Shown: positions 11,444-24,088, counted from the first letter of the stretch. The stretch: DNA of 64,000 nt from Gnetum montanum (GCA_015680685.1 MNCI01006929.1:287599-351598), one strand, 5' to 3'. The notes: a model not told the origin generated them from the letters alone. Made by a program: numbers and translations.

Positions 11444-13300
11444 TAGCCCACCCTAGTTAGGGTAGGATGATGACTAGGATCACTAGTAATCTTACAACGG
11501 AATCATGATAACTAAAAAGCAATGATGTGTAGAAGTCATGATAAAGAAGGTCAAACTACACAAAAATTTTATACCAAAACCAAAAAGTAAACATACATTT
11601 CAATTTATAAAATTACATGTCTCTACATAAATCAAAATATGTACTACTCTACTAAAATCTAAAAACACATAAACATCATCATCGTATATAGAAGGGTACA
11701 AAGAGTTTCATACAACTATACATAGTTCATATTATTATACATAAAAATATACATTAACCAAGTATTGAATATTTTTTCCTCCTCTATTCTCACTCTCCAT
11801 GCTCGTCTAGGGTCCTATGCCTTTCACTTGTAATTGAATAAAGTCAATATACAATTGAGTAGGAAGCCTTTACACTTTCCCAACTAGATGGTTGACAACT
11901 ACTACATTAGAGGAGAGTAGTCAGAATACAAGGAAACCTACAACAACTGGTAGTCTTACACATGCTCAAAAAAACACACACACCATATCACCCATAATGC
12001 TAACATAACCATTATCAAAGAGGGTAGATGGGTATCATACAATCACAGATAAAGCCACAGTCTGACATCATCTATCATATATTCATTATACCACATCATA
12101 CACATTTCCACTATCATACCCACATCATCATACCCACGATATACCATTAAATAGTCCATGATCCACACAATCATAATATAATCATAATACATATTATTAG
12201 TGAACCAATACTATCATATACATAGTCCATGTGGTCGCTGGCATATTTGCACTCAATGTAGCATATGAAACATTTCCATGAGTACTCATAATAGCCATTT
12301 CCTATAGGTACTTTATTAGTCTTTTAGTTATCTAATTGGTGCTAGGGTCCATCAACCTATGACCTGCAACCACTAGCCCTTTGGAGGACTAGCCATAAGG
12401 ATGAACACACCTATGCCACATACCAGTCATAGGGATGAACATACTTATGCTCTCCCACTCTCACAATGAGGCCTAAGATACAAGCCTCACCGATGCATCA
12501 TAGTGGAGTTCAATCAATACTACCTCCAAGATGTTTCATCACCAACCAGTCCACACCCTCATGTTAGCACCACTTGCCAACAATCATCATAAGTATCATT
12601 GCGAAGACATGTATAGATTCCACCTATCTTAAGCCAATACATGTCATAAGCACAACACATCTAGAAAACCATAACATAATCACATATATCTATGCCTAAC
12701 AGTTATAGTCATTTCATAAAAATAATACCATGATTCAAAAAAACAACATTAATACCACGATATGACAAAATAATAACATATTTCTCAAACTACATGTAAT
12801 TCTACACAAGTGAGCACTATAATAACCTTCAAAATGATATATTCCCAAAGAGAAAACCAATCCCATGATTAGAAAGTACGTCCCAAAACAATCCCAACGA
12901 TACTAATTTTACCTAAATTGGACTCTTGGAAGCAAAGTTATGTGTGTTCAAAGTTTTAATAAAATAATATTTAATTACTACTAGGAAGGATTGGAACTCC
13001 CAAAAACACTTGCATCCCAATAGGCCTCGAAAATATTATATTGCAATCATACCGGTCTCATAAATACCACATATCATATTCTACAAGTCCACATCATACC
13101 ATACATCTNTCACATATCATATTCTACAAGTCCACATCATACCATACATCTCATATATATTAGTACACAATTTGTAATCAAAATTAGACAATTTTGGGAA
13201 ATAGACAAAATAACATGTCCAACCTCAATTTTTGAGCTTTTTAACTCACATGCCGATGTCACATAATCATATATACTAATCCAACACAACAATACAAAGA
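11444..13300. repeat. Non-coding repeat, LTR-like at its left edge
   Basis: Starts TATAATAGCCCACCC, resembling the TGTAACACCC start of many plant gypsy LTRs, and interrupts the protease relic. A loosely similar block starts at about 26,673 (tataacaccctcc), and both contain the words ggaaacctacaa and actactac further in. Rich in CATA/ATCA words; no coding signal. The right edge is not defined. Confidence 0.35.
13068..13151. other. 41-bp direct repeat around a single N (likely assembly join)
   Basis: 13,068-13,108 is repeated exactly at 13,111-13,151 with the N at 13,109. Same signature as at 888, 15,347 and 51,981. Confidence 0.85.
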
Positions 13301-13310
13301 AAAGTTCATT

Positions 13311-15112
13311 ATGAATGCTACTATTTTAGCTTTTCCTTACTATGAAAATGATTTTCTCTTATATGCATTCTCTAGCGATGTTAATGTTGTGAGTATTTTA
13401 ACCCAAGATATCATTGATCAGGGTGAAAGACTTATAGATTTTATGTTTCCACCTTTAAAAGATGTAGAATTGAGATACTTGCCAATAGAAAAACAATTAT
13501 ATGATTTTATTAAAGTTTTAAAGAAGTTTCATTACTATTTGTTAAACATTAAGGTTTTTGTTATTGTTCCTAATTTAACTACTATTGTGTTAGCCAAACT
13601 ACAAGATCATAGTGAGAAATATGCTAAATGAGTTATGAAATTACAAGACTTTAATATTCAATAAACATTAGCCAAATTGGTTAAAGGAACTCTTGCCAAA
13701 CTGATAGCCAAGGTCGTACCTTTAAAAAAATATGATAGACCTAAAGATCAAGAGTCTATACCTCTCCACATACTATCTACTTAAGAGAAAGATGATATCC
13801 TATTTGCTCCTGTCCAATTACATGATCCATGGTATGGAGATATCAAATTCTATTTAACCTTTCACCATTATCCTTTAGATTTACCTATATAAAAAAATTT
13901 ATTATTATCTAAATGTTCCAAATTTACCTTAATTAATAGTGAGTTCTTTAGAAAATTTTTTCAAGGGGTATATCTTAAATGTTTAAACCAAAAATTAAGC
14001 AAGACATGTCTTAATACAACTACATAAAGAAGTATATATAGGACACTACGTGCTAGCATATAAAATTATGATAGTAGAATACTACTGACCTACTATAATT
14101 AATGATATTTACAACTTGGTTAAAACTTATATACAATGCTAAATATTTAAAGGTAGAGATGCAAAAGGTTTAACTCCTTTATAACCTATAATAGAAACTT
14201 GACCCTTTGCATAATGGGCTTTAGATTTTATAGAAGTAATTAACCCATCATCAACAGCTGAATGTAATTTTATCTTAACAACTACTGTTTATTGTACATG
14301 TTGGTTAAAAGCCAAAGCTCATAAAAGAACAACATCTTGTAAAGTTATTTGGTTCTTAGAAAATGATATAATTTCTAAATATGGGCATCTTTATGCTTTA
14401 GAAGTTGATAATGGACCGACTTTCATATCTATTGAATTTACAAATTAGGCTAGGGAACATAACATTACTAAGATATTCAATTTACAAATTTGTAACTCAG
14501 TACTATCCCTAAGATAATCATTTAGTAGAGTCATCTAATAAAATTATATTAGGTGGAATCAAGAAAATGATAACTCAAAATCCTCACACATTGTATGAAT
14601 AGTTGAAATGGATAATATGGGTAGATCAAATTCAATATAAAGAGTTAATTAAAACTACAACATATGATTTAGTGTATGGACAAGAACTGATTTTACTAAT
14701 ATATTCGCAAATTCCAACATATTACTTTTTCTTAGATTATTTACCAATTCATAAACTTTTAATTTCATACATATATGACATTTGGAATTTAGAACTTAAA
14801 AGGGTTAAAGCAATTGAAAGTACATTTAATCATTAATAAATTATTAAAAGATAATTTGATAAGAAATATGTCGCATAAGTCTTTAAGATAGGTGATCTAA
14901 TCATTAAGAAATATAGAGCATCTGGTTAGTTAGGTCCACAAAATAAGTTTTTACTTATGTGGTTAAGTCAATTTCAAGTCAAAAATGTCATTGGCCCTAA
15001 TATTTACAAAGTTGCATATTTGCAAGAAAACCAACTATATATAAGTTTTAATCCATTTTATTTAAAGCATTTCTACTTAAGTGCTCCTCATGAACACCTA
15101 GTATATTCTTAG
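13311..15112 (+). pseudogene. Gypsy RNase H and integrase relic
   Basis: The first 106 codons are open and fit the RNase H of Ty3/gypsy pol: LRYLPIEKQLYDFIKVLKKF then YYLLNIKVFVIVPN. Then come zinc-binding integrase remnants (about 14,050-14,200). The integrase core follows, with a WALDFIEVINP start near 14,215, the second aspartate in VDNGPTF near 14,405, and an open C-terminal part at 14,603-14,836. The end near 15,112 (NPFYLKHFYLSAPHEH) looks like the integrase C-terminal tail. Many stops elsewhere. The RNase H pattern differs from that of A and B, so this is another element. No reverse transcriptase is visible upstream. Confidence 0.75.
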
Positions 15113-15300
15113 TTGTATTCTTTGTTCTTTTTTCATTTTCATGCATTTCATGTATATACAGTTGTATTTGCATATTTTCTTTGCATTTTCATCATCTATT
15201 CACGCATGTTTGGTTTGTCATTGTCTTGCACTTAGCATCATAGTTTAGTCTACTTATGTGTTTTAATGTGATTTTGAATAATCCTTGTGATTAATGGAGT

Positions 15301-15397
15301 AGCTAGGCTTTGGGTCATCATACCACCATTTCATGAAGTTGAAACANGAGCAGCTAGGCTTTGGGTCATCATACCACCATTTCATGAAGTTGAAACA
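15301..15397. other. 46-bp direct repeat around a single N (likely assembly join)
   Basis: 15,301-15,346 is repeated exactly at 15,352-15,397, with the N at 15,347. Confidence 0.85.
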
Positions 15398-15470
15398 AGT
15401 ATAATATATAATATCTTGTTTATGTTATATCATATTATTACATAAACCCTTCTTTATATTATATAAAAGA

Positions 15471-15620
15471 ATTCATTGGGGTGTTCAAACCCAAAATAAG
15501 TGAAACATAGATACACCCCAAGATATAACTTTATATAATTTAGTATTACCACCTAGAATCAAACCCATGACCTAGAGCTTTTAAATCAATTGTCTTATCA
15601 CTAGTCTAACATCTCATTGT
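15471..15620 (-). mobile_element. tRNA-derived SINE
   Basis: On the minus strand it starts caatgagatgttagactagtg, with an A-box-like gactagtgataagac and a B-box-like gggtttgattct, then a body with cttggggtgtatctatg and tttcacttatttt. The copy at 62,935-63,110 has the same head, boxes and body on the plus strand. A tRNA-like head with a shared non-tRNA body is the SINE layout (RNA polymerase III promoter). The 3' tail is not clear. Confidence 0.7.
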
Positions 15621-16649
15621 TTTATTAGTCATGTTAGATTATGAATAATGGAATTTATGCTAATTTATCATGTTCTTATCATGCTCATGTAAATGTGAGA
15701 TATGTGAAGTTGAAGAATGGTTAGCCATAATCACTAGAAGACCTTAGAAAAAGGTCCTTTTTTCCTACCATAAGCCCTAGCCCTCAAGTGTGATGATTCA
15801 TGGTTGTTTTGTAAGTAATAGGACAAAGTGAGTTCCTCTCCACTTGAGAACCCTAGGCCACCAGGTAACCTGCTATGATGTCGCCTACGCTTAGAATTAA
15901 AGGCATATGGACAAGGGTTGAACTACATCATGAGCAAAGCTTTCAAAAGAACCTTATTTGTTCGCAGTGCAACTAATTAGCCAAACTCATGCTAGAATTC
16001 CTACCTTAAGAATGAAGTACCCCATGAGCAAAGTTTCCTCAAACAAGAGAGAGAGAAAGAGAGAGGATTATGTTCAATAGCAATGCAATAAGTTCTTAAA
16101 TGTGATGGGGTCTAACAATGATCCTTACACTAGCCTTTCCATCCTTTTTCATATTAAAAAAATTCAATTTTCAATTCTTATACCTACTCCATTTATCTCT
16201 TGTATCTATTTTAAAATTTTCCTATTTTTCCTATGCCCTTTCCCATTCCAAAAACAAACTAACGAAAAATCTAAAAGTTATAAATAGCTATGATTTGAAA
16301 AAAAGCATGTGTTCTTCATGAAGTTTGGTATAAGTGTCATTCTTTAAAGTAACCTTCCTATTAATTAAATTTATCTTAAGTATGATTAGGGTTTTAGTCT
16401 TAACAATATGTTATGGTTTATAAAGTTTATAATATACACATATATATTAAACCTCAAATGGTTTCATGAAGTATGGCGATATGTGACCTATGTCTAGGTG
16501 CCCTTTTTATTATATAATTATCTTAATCATCATTGATATTATAGTCTACTTAGTGAACATTCAAATTTTTTATTCATATCATGGTTTCATGATCATTATG
16601 GTTTCTTACTATTGATGCATAAATTTTGGACACGCAAAAACCTGTGAAA
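15621..16649. other. No gene seen
   Basis: Probably old repeat. There is a short GA microsatellite at about 16,049-16,066. Overlapping 61- and 67-codon open frames near 16,110-16,320 are low-complexity and look like chance. Confidence 0.5.
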
Positions 16650-17110
16650 ACTCATTTTAGGAGACTATAGCCTAGGGCATCTCCTGTATGGGTACGGAAA
16701 CCCTAGAATAGTCTCAGCTAGAAAGGGCTATGTGACAAAAACAACAATAATAATATTTTAAACAAAATATTAAAAGATTTAAATTTAATAAGAATATTGA
16801 AAAGTTAAATAATTCGTGCAATTTAAAAGAGTACAATATATAATTCAAAATAAAATGCAAATAATAATATTGAAAACTATAAAAGTTGTTTCCCACCACG
16901 GCTGCTTCTGCGCTTGGAGATGGCAAAGAGAAAAATCTATCCCTGTTGTTTGAAAGCAAATAAATAAAGAACAAAACGATGTTAATGTTATATGTGTTTC
17001 TTGTGCATGCAACCTATCTCTGCCAAGTTTCTATTTATAGGTAGAAAGAAAGACTTCTACTAACACCCCTCACAGTGTCCATGTCACTGTTGACGTAGCA
17101 CCAATCACCG
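16650..17110. repeat. Dispersed repeat with shared head, copy 1
   Basis: The head ctatagcctagggca...ctagaatagtctcagc...atgtga matches 42,382-42,452 (ctattgcctagagca...taggaatagtctcagc...atgtga). Both are followed by an AT-rich part and then a more GC-rich part. Probably an end of one transposable-element family; class unknown. Confidence 0.6.
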
Positions 17111-17730
17111 ACTGGGTGTGCACCTCCAAAGAGGCCTTGCCTGAGTTGCTGTCTGCTGCCATCTACGGCGACCCACGCTGCAACTATGGTCGTCATTGTG
17201 ACGCACCGTCCAGAGACTGTTTGGGACCATTGCAGGTTGTTTACTGCTGTAGCAGCCGCTCGGTTGGCAACGTTATGTGTTATCTATGTTTGATGAGAAG
17301 CTCGCATTGCTGCTCATTAGGCCTGCAGGAGAGAGAGAGAGATTTGCTGCTTGCCGACCTGCAGGAGAGAGAGAGAGATTTGCTACTTACTGGCCTACAG
17401 GAAAGAGAGTGAGATTTGCTGCCTGCCAGCAGAAGAGAGAAGACTGCCAAAAAGCCCCTTCACTGTCAGTGTTTCTAGTGCCAATTGTTGGAGTATGTGG
17501 CATAGAGAAAGGCTGCCAGAAAGCACTGCTAGAGCTAGTGAAGGCCTTGATCGGTGCCCCACCCTGCTGCCCGTAGAACAAAAAATGGTCGTTGCAAACT
17601 CTGGCTCCCCCCCCCACCCTTTGGCTTTGGCTAGCTTCGTTGTAAATAGCGGCCTGCGAGAGAAACCCTAACCCTAAACCGTCATTCATCATCCACACGC
17701 TACATCACTGTTACAAATGTTTTAACAAAT
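17111..17730. other. GC-rich non-coding segment of the repeat
   Basis: Markedly more GC-rich than its neighbours. Overlapping open frames of about 100 codons occur in three frames and on both strands (17,116-17,698), with no recognisable domain. This fits GC-rich non-coding DNA better than a gene. A short ccctaaccctaaacc run at about 17,666 is too brief to be an interstitial telomere. Confidence 0.5.
17322..17429 (+). repeat. 36-bp tandem repeat, three units
   Basis: Units begin at 17,322, 17,358 and 17,394 (cctgcagg, cctgcagg, cctacagg), each followed by a GA run and gatttgct. The period is a multiple of three, so one frame gives a 12-residue repeat (LQERERDLLLAD). Confidence 0.85.
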
Positions 17731-19545
17731 GTTTGTAAATATGTAATTCTTTTTTTTTAAATATGAAAATCAATTCATTAGACTTGCACAAATTATGTAG
17801 TCATTAGCATGTTTTATAATTTAAAGATATGCTATTTTGTTGGCATTTTTCAAGTGGCTTATCTTTTCTCTTGATTTTATTTCTTTTCTTTTCTAAATGG
17901 AATTCCTTTATATCACTTTCTCTCTCCTAGGGGCAATTGGTACTAACAAAATGATTGATAGGTTACATTGAGGTCATCTTTTAGAGGTTTGTGCAAAACA
18001 TGTGGTGCACTATTTATCATGTGCTGATGTAGTGCTTGCTCATTTAGCAATTGAAATTCATAATTTTTATTTTATTTTATTTATGTGTGGTTGAGGACCT
18101 ATTGTGTATATTTTGCTTTTTACATAAAACCAGTATAGCGTTTGTTGAATTCCTATGAATTTGATTTGTGCATTTTGACTACTTTGCAACTATAATTTCC
18201 TACATGTACATTGATAATGGCCCCATGCCTAGCATGGGTGAGGTTGACCTCAACACTTACATTTTGCATAATGTTACATCATTAAGATTTCTATTGATTT
18301 TGGTATCTTTGCACTTGCATGCAACTCAAGATCAAGGGCTTAATATTGACATCAACATTCCCATGTATGCCATGAAAGCCATAATTGGATGAGTTGAAAT
18401 ATTAGTATAGACCTAAATTATTTTCTTCTTTACTTTCTCTTAATTAGAATCTTTGGTTATGAATATTACAAATGCCATATCCTTAAAGCTTTTGACATCA
18501 CATTTTCTTGAGTGTTTTCCTACTTTACACTAAACTTAATGTATACTTTAGTAATATGTAATTATCAAATTAATTAAATTATTGTAAATCTTAGATTGTT
18601 AAGACATAGGGTTATATAAAGGTTTTAGGAAAAATTTAATTAATATTGTTTCCGTTTCCTCTTTTTCAACGCGTGAATTTTATTTGTCCGAAGTCTCAAA
18701 TAGAGCATTTCAACTAACTTGCCAGTACCTTCTTGTCAGGTGTAGTTCAATTTAAGAGCGTTACAAATATAACGGAAAGTAAAATGGTAACCTTCTGTAT
18801 CTGCATTATCTGCATCAGACTCATGCCTATCTTGAACGATATGATGGTAACCTTCTTCAAAAGAGCAAGTCCCAGTTGACTATTCCTGCGCATGAGCTGC
18901 GTACACAGAGACCGCAAATAGTGGCATACATGGTGAAATAAGTGGAGTGCAGGAATGGCACAGCAAATTTGCAGTGTCGGTGCATCCGGTGGGTTGCAGG
19001 CGAAAGTGATCAAGAATGTGCAAGCCTGCATTGCAACATGCATGATTCATGCATGGTAAAGTTTAGTGAGTAGTGAGGAAAGCTCAGTAGAAAGCAGAAA
19101 AACTCCATAAGGGACGGTGACTTTTGTGACTCCATAAGAGGCAGCGAATTTTGTGAGGGAAGGTTTTGCACCATTACTGCTCTTAGCCTTAGGAGTCGGC
19201 GCAGTGACGGCAACTTCTCAACCTAACTCTACAATGATAAGTCCTGGTTCTCCTCCACGCCTACATGTCCATTTAAAAGAATTTCTCGTCTTGAAACTTT
19301 GAAACTGCAGGTAGAGTCTTGCAGAGAGATCCGAGATAATGAGATGGCTGTGATTGCTGTGGATCTTAGTGCAGTGTTCCGGTAGATGTAATTTAATGTT
19401 ATCTCAAGTACCCCCGGAAAAAACACATTTTCAGACGTTACCAAGCCTCTCATGATGATTGTTTTTAAGATTTTAGAGTGCATTGTCATGCTTGTGATTG
19501 GGGTTTTGTTGTTGCATTAAGCTTGCTGCATGTGCCTGTTAAACG
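17731..19545. other. No gene recognised upstream of the P450 relic
   Basis: AT-rich to about 18,660, then less AT-rich to 19,545. The second half may hold the lost 5' part of the P450 pseudogene, but no P450 N-terminal motif was found. A perfect hairpin, CCCATGCCTAGCATGGG, lies at 18,222-18,238; a near copy is at 24,275-24,291. Confidence 0.4.
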
Positions 19546-20260
19546 GTGCATGAAGAGGATTTCCAGTGCTTATGATGCGTTTCTGTAGGATTCGCTGGAC
19601 AGAGCCACGAAGCAAGATCGCTCAGTGATGATTGCTTTATGGGCTATCTCATGAAGCTTGCTCCAAAGCATCCTTCCATTACTAACGAAGTCATTAAGGC
19701 CTTGGTTCTCGATATGGTCGTGGGAGGCACAAACATATTAGAATCCACTCTGGAATGGGCCATAACACTGTTGCTTAAGAACCCTTCATACGTTAAGCAG
19801 CTACAACAAGAGCTTAATCACATTGTGGCAATACATTGAAGTCCAGGAAAGTGATAGCCCGCAAATAAACTACCTTCATTGCGTACTGAAAGAATCCATG
19901 TGACTGGATCCAGTGGTTCCCCTGGGACTCTTGCATTTCTCTATGGAGGAAGCCGCTGTTTGTGGCTTTACTTTGCAGAAAGGCATTATGTTGATGGTGA
20001 ATTACTGAGCGATGCACAGAAACCCTGCTGTGTGGACAATCCTGAGCAATTCAGGCTAGAAAGATTCATGAACGATGATAAAACTACTTTGAACTTATCT
20101 GGATTGGCTAATTTTACAAGTTTATCATCTGGGGTTGGTAGAAGGGATTTGTCCTCATATTCCTATGGCACTATCCAATCTTTTTCAGCCCTTGCAAAGT
20201 TGTTTCACACATTTGAGTGGATGCAGCAGGGGAGCTTGATATGGAGGGACCAGAGATTTT
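19546..20260 (+). pseudogene. Cytochrome P450 pseudogene, C-terminal half
   Basis: Frames shift several times, but the order of P450 elements is clear. A helix before the I-helix (ISSAYDAFL, then a stop) is followed by the I-helix MVVGGTNILESTLEWA in the open frame from 19,639 (family AGTDTS region). The K-helix then reads KESM with the invariant ExxR arginine replaced by TGA at 19,901-19,903. Next come GFTLQKG, an AMHRNPAVW block and NPEQFRLERFMND in another frame. The heme-loop region near 20,140 reads GVGRR and then breaks, with no clear cysteine. The sequence style is that of the CYP71 clan. With missing ExxR and heme ligand it cannot be an active monooxygenase. The N-terminal half is not seen. 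Confidence 0.85.
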
Positions 20261-22534
20261 TTTTTGTTTTTTGTTTTTTTTGTTTTCATTTTGGAGGAAG
20301 AAGAATCCTCTCATAGCTTTACCAAAGCTTAAGTTTCGCTGTCATTTAGCTTGAACAATGAAATATTAGATGATCCTTTTTCTCTTATATGAAGTATTGA
20401 ATATCTAGTAATACACTTCTTTGTTTTGCTGGAGAAAAGAAAACTGTGGTGCACTTACTCTCACTTCAGCTACCCTATAGGCGGTTATCTAATAATTAAT
20501 GAAATGTTATTTTACTTTTCCCTTTAAAAGAACTGTAATGCTACAGTTTGGATGTGGTATTCCTTTTACAAAAGCCAAAGAGATGGAGGAAGCTAAAAAG
20601 GCTTGGAATACCATTAACCTATACAATTCAACCCAAAGAAGCATAAGGCAAGGGAGTTACAAGGTGGAGGAATAGGTAAAATGGAGAAGGGAAGGGGATT
20701 TTCCAGATCTACTGATTTTGATTTTCTTAATTTAGAATCTGATTTTTATTTCCTTGAAATTTGAATATCTAAAGTGGAAGAAGAGAGTCCAAAACTGCCA
20801 AACTCCTCACCAAAGTTAGAGATTAGTCTCCCCTTAGTCCTATTTCCTTCAATTCATTCTTGGATGAGTATTGGTCATTAGAAAAGATGAAAGAAGATAT
20901 TGTCATTAGCTACTATCTCAATAAAGAGTTCTTTAAGTAGCTCTCGGAAGAACATAAGGCTAAACATGGAGACTTGCTACAAGAGGCATACCTTCTTGAG
21001 GTACAAGTAGGCAAGTTGGTGCAAAGAGGTGCAAAGAGTTGCCTAGTTAACTGAAAAAATCAAAAACTCAAAAAATAGATAAAAAAAAAAAAATCAAAGG
21101 TCATGTTTTACACAAATGTGGTTTTCAATTTATTTATTTTATTTTAAAACTTTTAAGTTTTATAATTTGTGAGTTGCTAGATGCAAGCAACCTCTTAAAT
21201 TTGGTTTTTAATCTAAACTATGCTCAAGATGAAATCATTATTTCATTAAAATGCTCTATATTTTTTTTAGAATTGATAGTTGTTATATTTTAAATATTTT
21301 TAATTTTGCATCATTTATTTCAATTTATATTCCATTGATATTTATATATTAAGCAAGATATGTTATTTTGTTATTGTTGTTATACCCTTTCAAAAATTCT
21401 TGTATAGAACTTCACTATTTTAACCAGAAATATAATCTTAAGAATTATTCTCATTAAAAATTAATTTCCAATTTGAATTTGTACACCAAATTATGCTTAA
21501 CCAGTTGCAACTATTCCTAGTTATTCATACCCATATGGAAGACACCCTAAGTAATAGTCTCTTTGAACATGTTAGCTCATAGAATGTTGTCCCCAAAATT
21601 TTACCATCAATAATGCCATTGAGAAGTAGTGAAATCAAGAACAACCTCTACAAAAAAGCATGCTACCATTGAAAACAATACTTAAAATATGCAAGACATA
21701 AAAGGAGAAGAAGAATTAGGATCTAGAAGAATAAGGAGAGCAATTTCTAATAATTATGTTATATAGCTTCAATAACATGACTTTAACATTGAACTTGATG
21801 TTGATCCTAGTTTATTTTAGTAAGCAGTAGAGAAAATCTTATGTTTTTAAATAATACCATGAATAAGGAAATAGAATCTATGGTTAGAAATCAAGTTTGA
21901 GATATCACTTAATTATCAAAAGGAATATTAACAATTGATTATATGTAGATTTATAATATTTAGTAATGTTGAATAATCTATCACTAAACTTATAACTAAA
22001 GATGTCACTCAAAATGATGTTAGTTTTGATTACCATAAAACTTTAAAATGCTACAAAGGAAAGATAAAATTTATGGTTAAAGATCAAGTTGAAAATGACA
22101 ATGAATTACAAAAGGAACATAAGAAACAGAGCTCTTTTAGTGATGTTGAATAATATATAGCGAAACTTATAACCAAAATGTTACTCAAACTGATGCTGGT
22201 GTAGATTAATATTCGTTTTTCTTGTTGAGAACAGTTTATTCTCACCATGGGCCGCCCATGCATAAATTATTATGCAGGAATATTACATTTAAAAGAAAAT
22301 TATACCGCCAAATAGCGCACCACTAGTGAAGATTCCATGGGCTTTCTATGAAAATATACGTTTTCGGGTGTTTACCATAAGAGAACACAGAACGCAGTTA
22401 TGTCATTGTTCGAAGCTTCCGAGCACCGAAAATAAGATGAAATCAGGAATTCCAACGATACTGTCATCAAAGTTCAAACTATATCAAGCATACATTATAG
22501 ACCTAAGGTAAGCTCTAAGCCCTGTCAAAGTAAA
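20261..22534. other. Intergenic, no intact gene; internal duplication
   Basis: Starts with a T-rich tract directly after the P450 relic. A diverged duplication of roughly 170 bp is visible between about 21,880-22,025 and 22,070-22,200 (atggttaaagatcaagtt, gatgttgaataat, aaacttataac). The region 20,540-21,060 has a purine-rich, gene-like composition on the plus strand but is full of stops. Confidence 0.4.
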
Positions 22535-23304
22535 CTAAGGGGACTCTTTCACGTCGCGTATTTTCTCCATATCCAAGGCTATGGCTTTATCTCTGCATTC
22601 CACGCTGCAGAAAGCCTTGTCTCCTCTGCAACAAAAACACAAACACCGATCAAATTAAATCTACGTAGAATCAATTCAAACACCAAGCTAACCAAAAATT
22701 CACAAACGAGAAAAACCTACTCAGAAAAATTATATAAGGAAAACTGGAAAACCAATGAACATGAACGTATATTATTCATCACCTGTACATGTAAATGTCT
22801 GTTCCTTGACCCAGAGCCTGCAATTGTAAAGAAAATAGGATAACCTTCCAGGAACAAAAACCTTATTCTGCTGCTGCTGTTGTGCATGATGATGGATTTT
22901 TGGACCTGATGCTGCATTATTAGCAGCCAGGGGGCCCTGGGATGGACGTTCGGCTGCTGGTTTCCATGGCGATGAAACGTAGATTCTACTGCGTTTCTTC
23001 ATCGAGCTGGGCGGTGCCTGGAAAGTTCAAGGACACTACTCCATGATTTAAAGACGCAAAGAGAATCCGGTGACGACTTTACAGGCTCTGGAATATGCAT
23101 TATTGCTTTAATTCTGTTGCTTTTCCCTGCATATTCCGAGCCCAAAAGAGAAAACATATTGCAATTTCCTCCTTCCTTTGCTTTCGGAATTACGACATGC
23201 ATGGCCACCAGAATCGCTAGCCCTAAAAGATTGCATCCTAACAAACCTTGGGATTCCGTTCGTGTATCTAATGTAATGGGAAACTGAAATTCGGCATTTA
23301 GCAT
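22535..23304 (-). pseudogene. FCS-like zinc finger (FLZ, DUF581) gene, broken
   Basis: FLZ proteins are small plant zinc-finger adaptors reported to bind SnRK1 kinase. Exon 2 (22,535-22,625) is intact: GDKAFCSVECRDKAIALDME, ending TAG, after a TTGCAG acceptor. Exon 1 ends DIYMYR at 22,783 with a GTGATG donor; the YMYR/GD split matches the intron place I recall for FLZ genes. Upstream, the first zinc-binding pair of the FLZ pattern is changed: codons where Cys is expected read TAT and TAC (Tyr) in LSYFLYNC, and a frame break lies between there and LGQGTDIYMY. A second break lies near 23,010-23,040, joining KSWSSVLELSRH to MKKRSRIYVSSPW. The N-terminal GLAILVAM fits the family. The start is uncertain (23,304 or further up). 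Confidence 0.8.
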
Positions 23305-23858
23305 CTGGTGGATATTTCAGGGATTGCTGCAAGAATTGGGACAAGTGTACGGAACACATGCAACAAAATTGCACCAAAACAATAACAAACCTATAGCATC
23401 AGGCTTGCGGGAATTATTCTTTATTTCACCTAAACTGCTTTCCCACCATCTTTGTCTTTTGTTAACAATGAACGGTTAAGCTTAAACATTTTTTAAGCAT
23501 GCAGTTTAATACAATAAATGAACGGACAACATTCAAGAGTGACCAACTACACTGAATTTCTTATTACAAGTGCAGCAAAAGATGCAAAAGGTGATTCTCC
23601 ATTATAATACTCTTCAAATGAGGGAAAATGTGCATTCATCGAAAATGTGAGAGATGGCATAACTCTTCTTGTAATTTTTTATTAGGCAAGAAAGACACCT
23701 TTAATTTAAGTGTAGCATTTTAAAGAATCATTGCAACTTGGCTTGAAAATGGGTCAGGTAGGTAGAAAACTACCTACAGCAAAAAAATGTCAAATCTTTG
23801 GTTTACTTTAACCAGTGGTTCATCATAAATGCAATAAAGCCACTAAGAACATATTGAT
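23305..23858. other. No gene seen upstream of the FLZ relic
   Basis: May contain the former FLZ 5' UTR and promoter. The open frame running to 23,377 lies in another frame, overlaps the FLZ start and has no recognised domain. Confidence 0.4.
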
Positions 23859-23994
23859 GTTTACAACCTTGTTTGAAAGTATACAACTTTTAAACATGGA
23901 ATCACTTGTATAAGGACATGATCATGTTTATAACCTTGTTTGAAACTATGAAACGTTTAGACATGGAATCACTTATATAAGGAATGATCATATT
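23859..23994. repeat. 68-bp tandem duplication
   Basis: Two imperfect copies of gtttacaaccttgtttgaaa...catggaatcactt.tataagga...atgatcat, joined head to tail. Confidence 0.8.
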
Positions 23995-23999
23995 AACCA

Positions 24000-24088
24000 C
24001 CCAAAGAAAGAGGAGGTTCAGTCCATGGCTTCACTGCCAACCACCCAGAGAAAGAGGAGGTTCAGTCCATGGCTTCACGACCCTGGCC
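24000..24088. repeat. About 44-bp tandem duplication
   Basis: Two copies of accaccca.agaaagaggagg...tcagtccatggcttcac, nearly identical, directly after the 68-bp duplication. Confidence 0.85.

Noticed and set aside
17660-17680. Interstitial telomere repeat
   Set aside because: Only about two units of ccctaa; too short to separate from chance.
17116-17698. Three overlapping frames of about 100 codons as a possible gene
   Set aside because: Open in several frames and both strands, no domain, inside a dispersed repeat.
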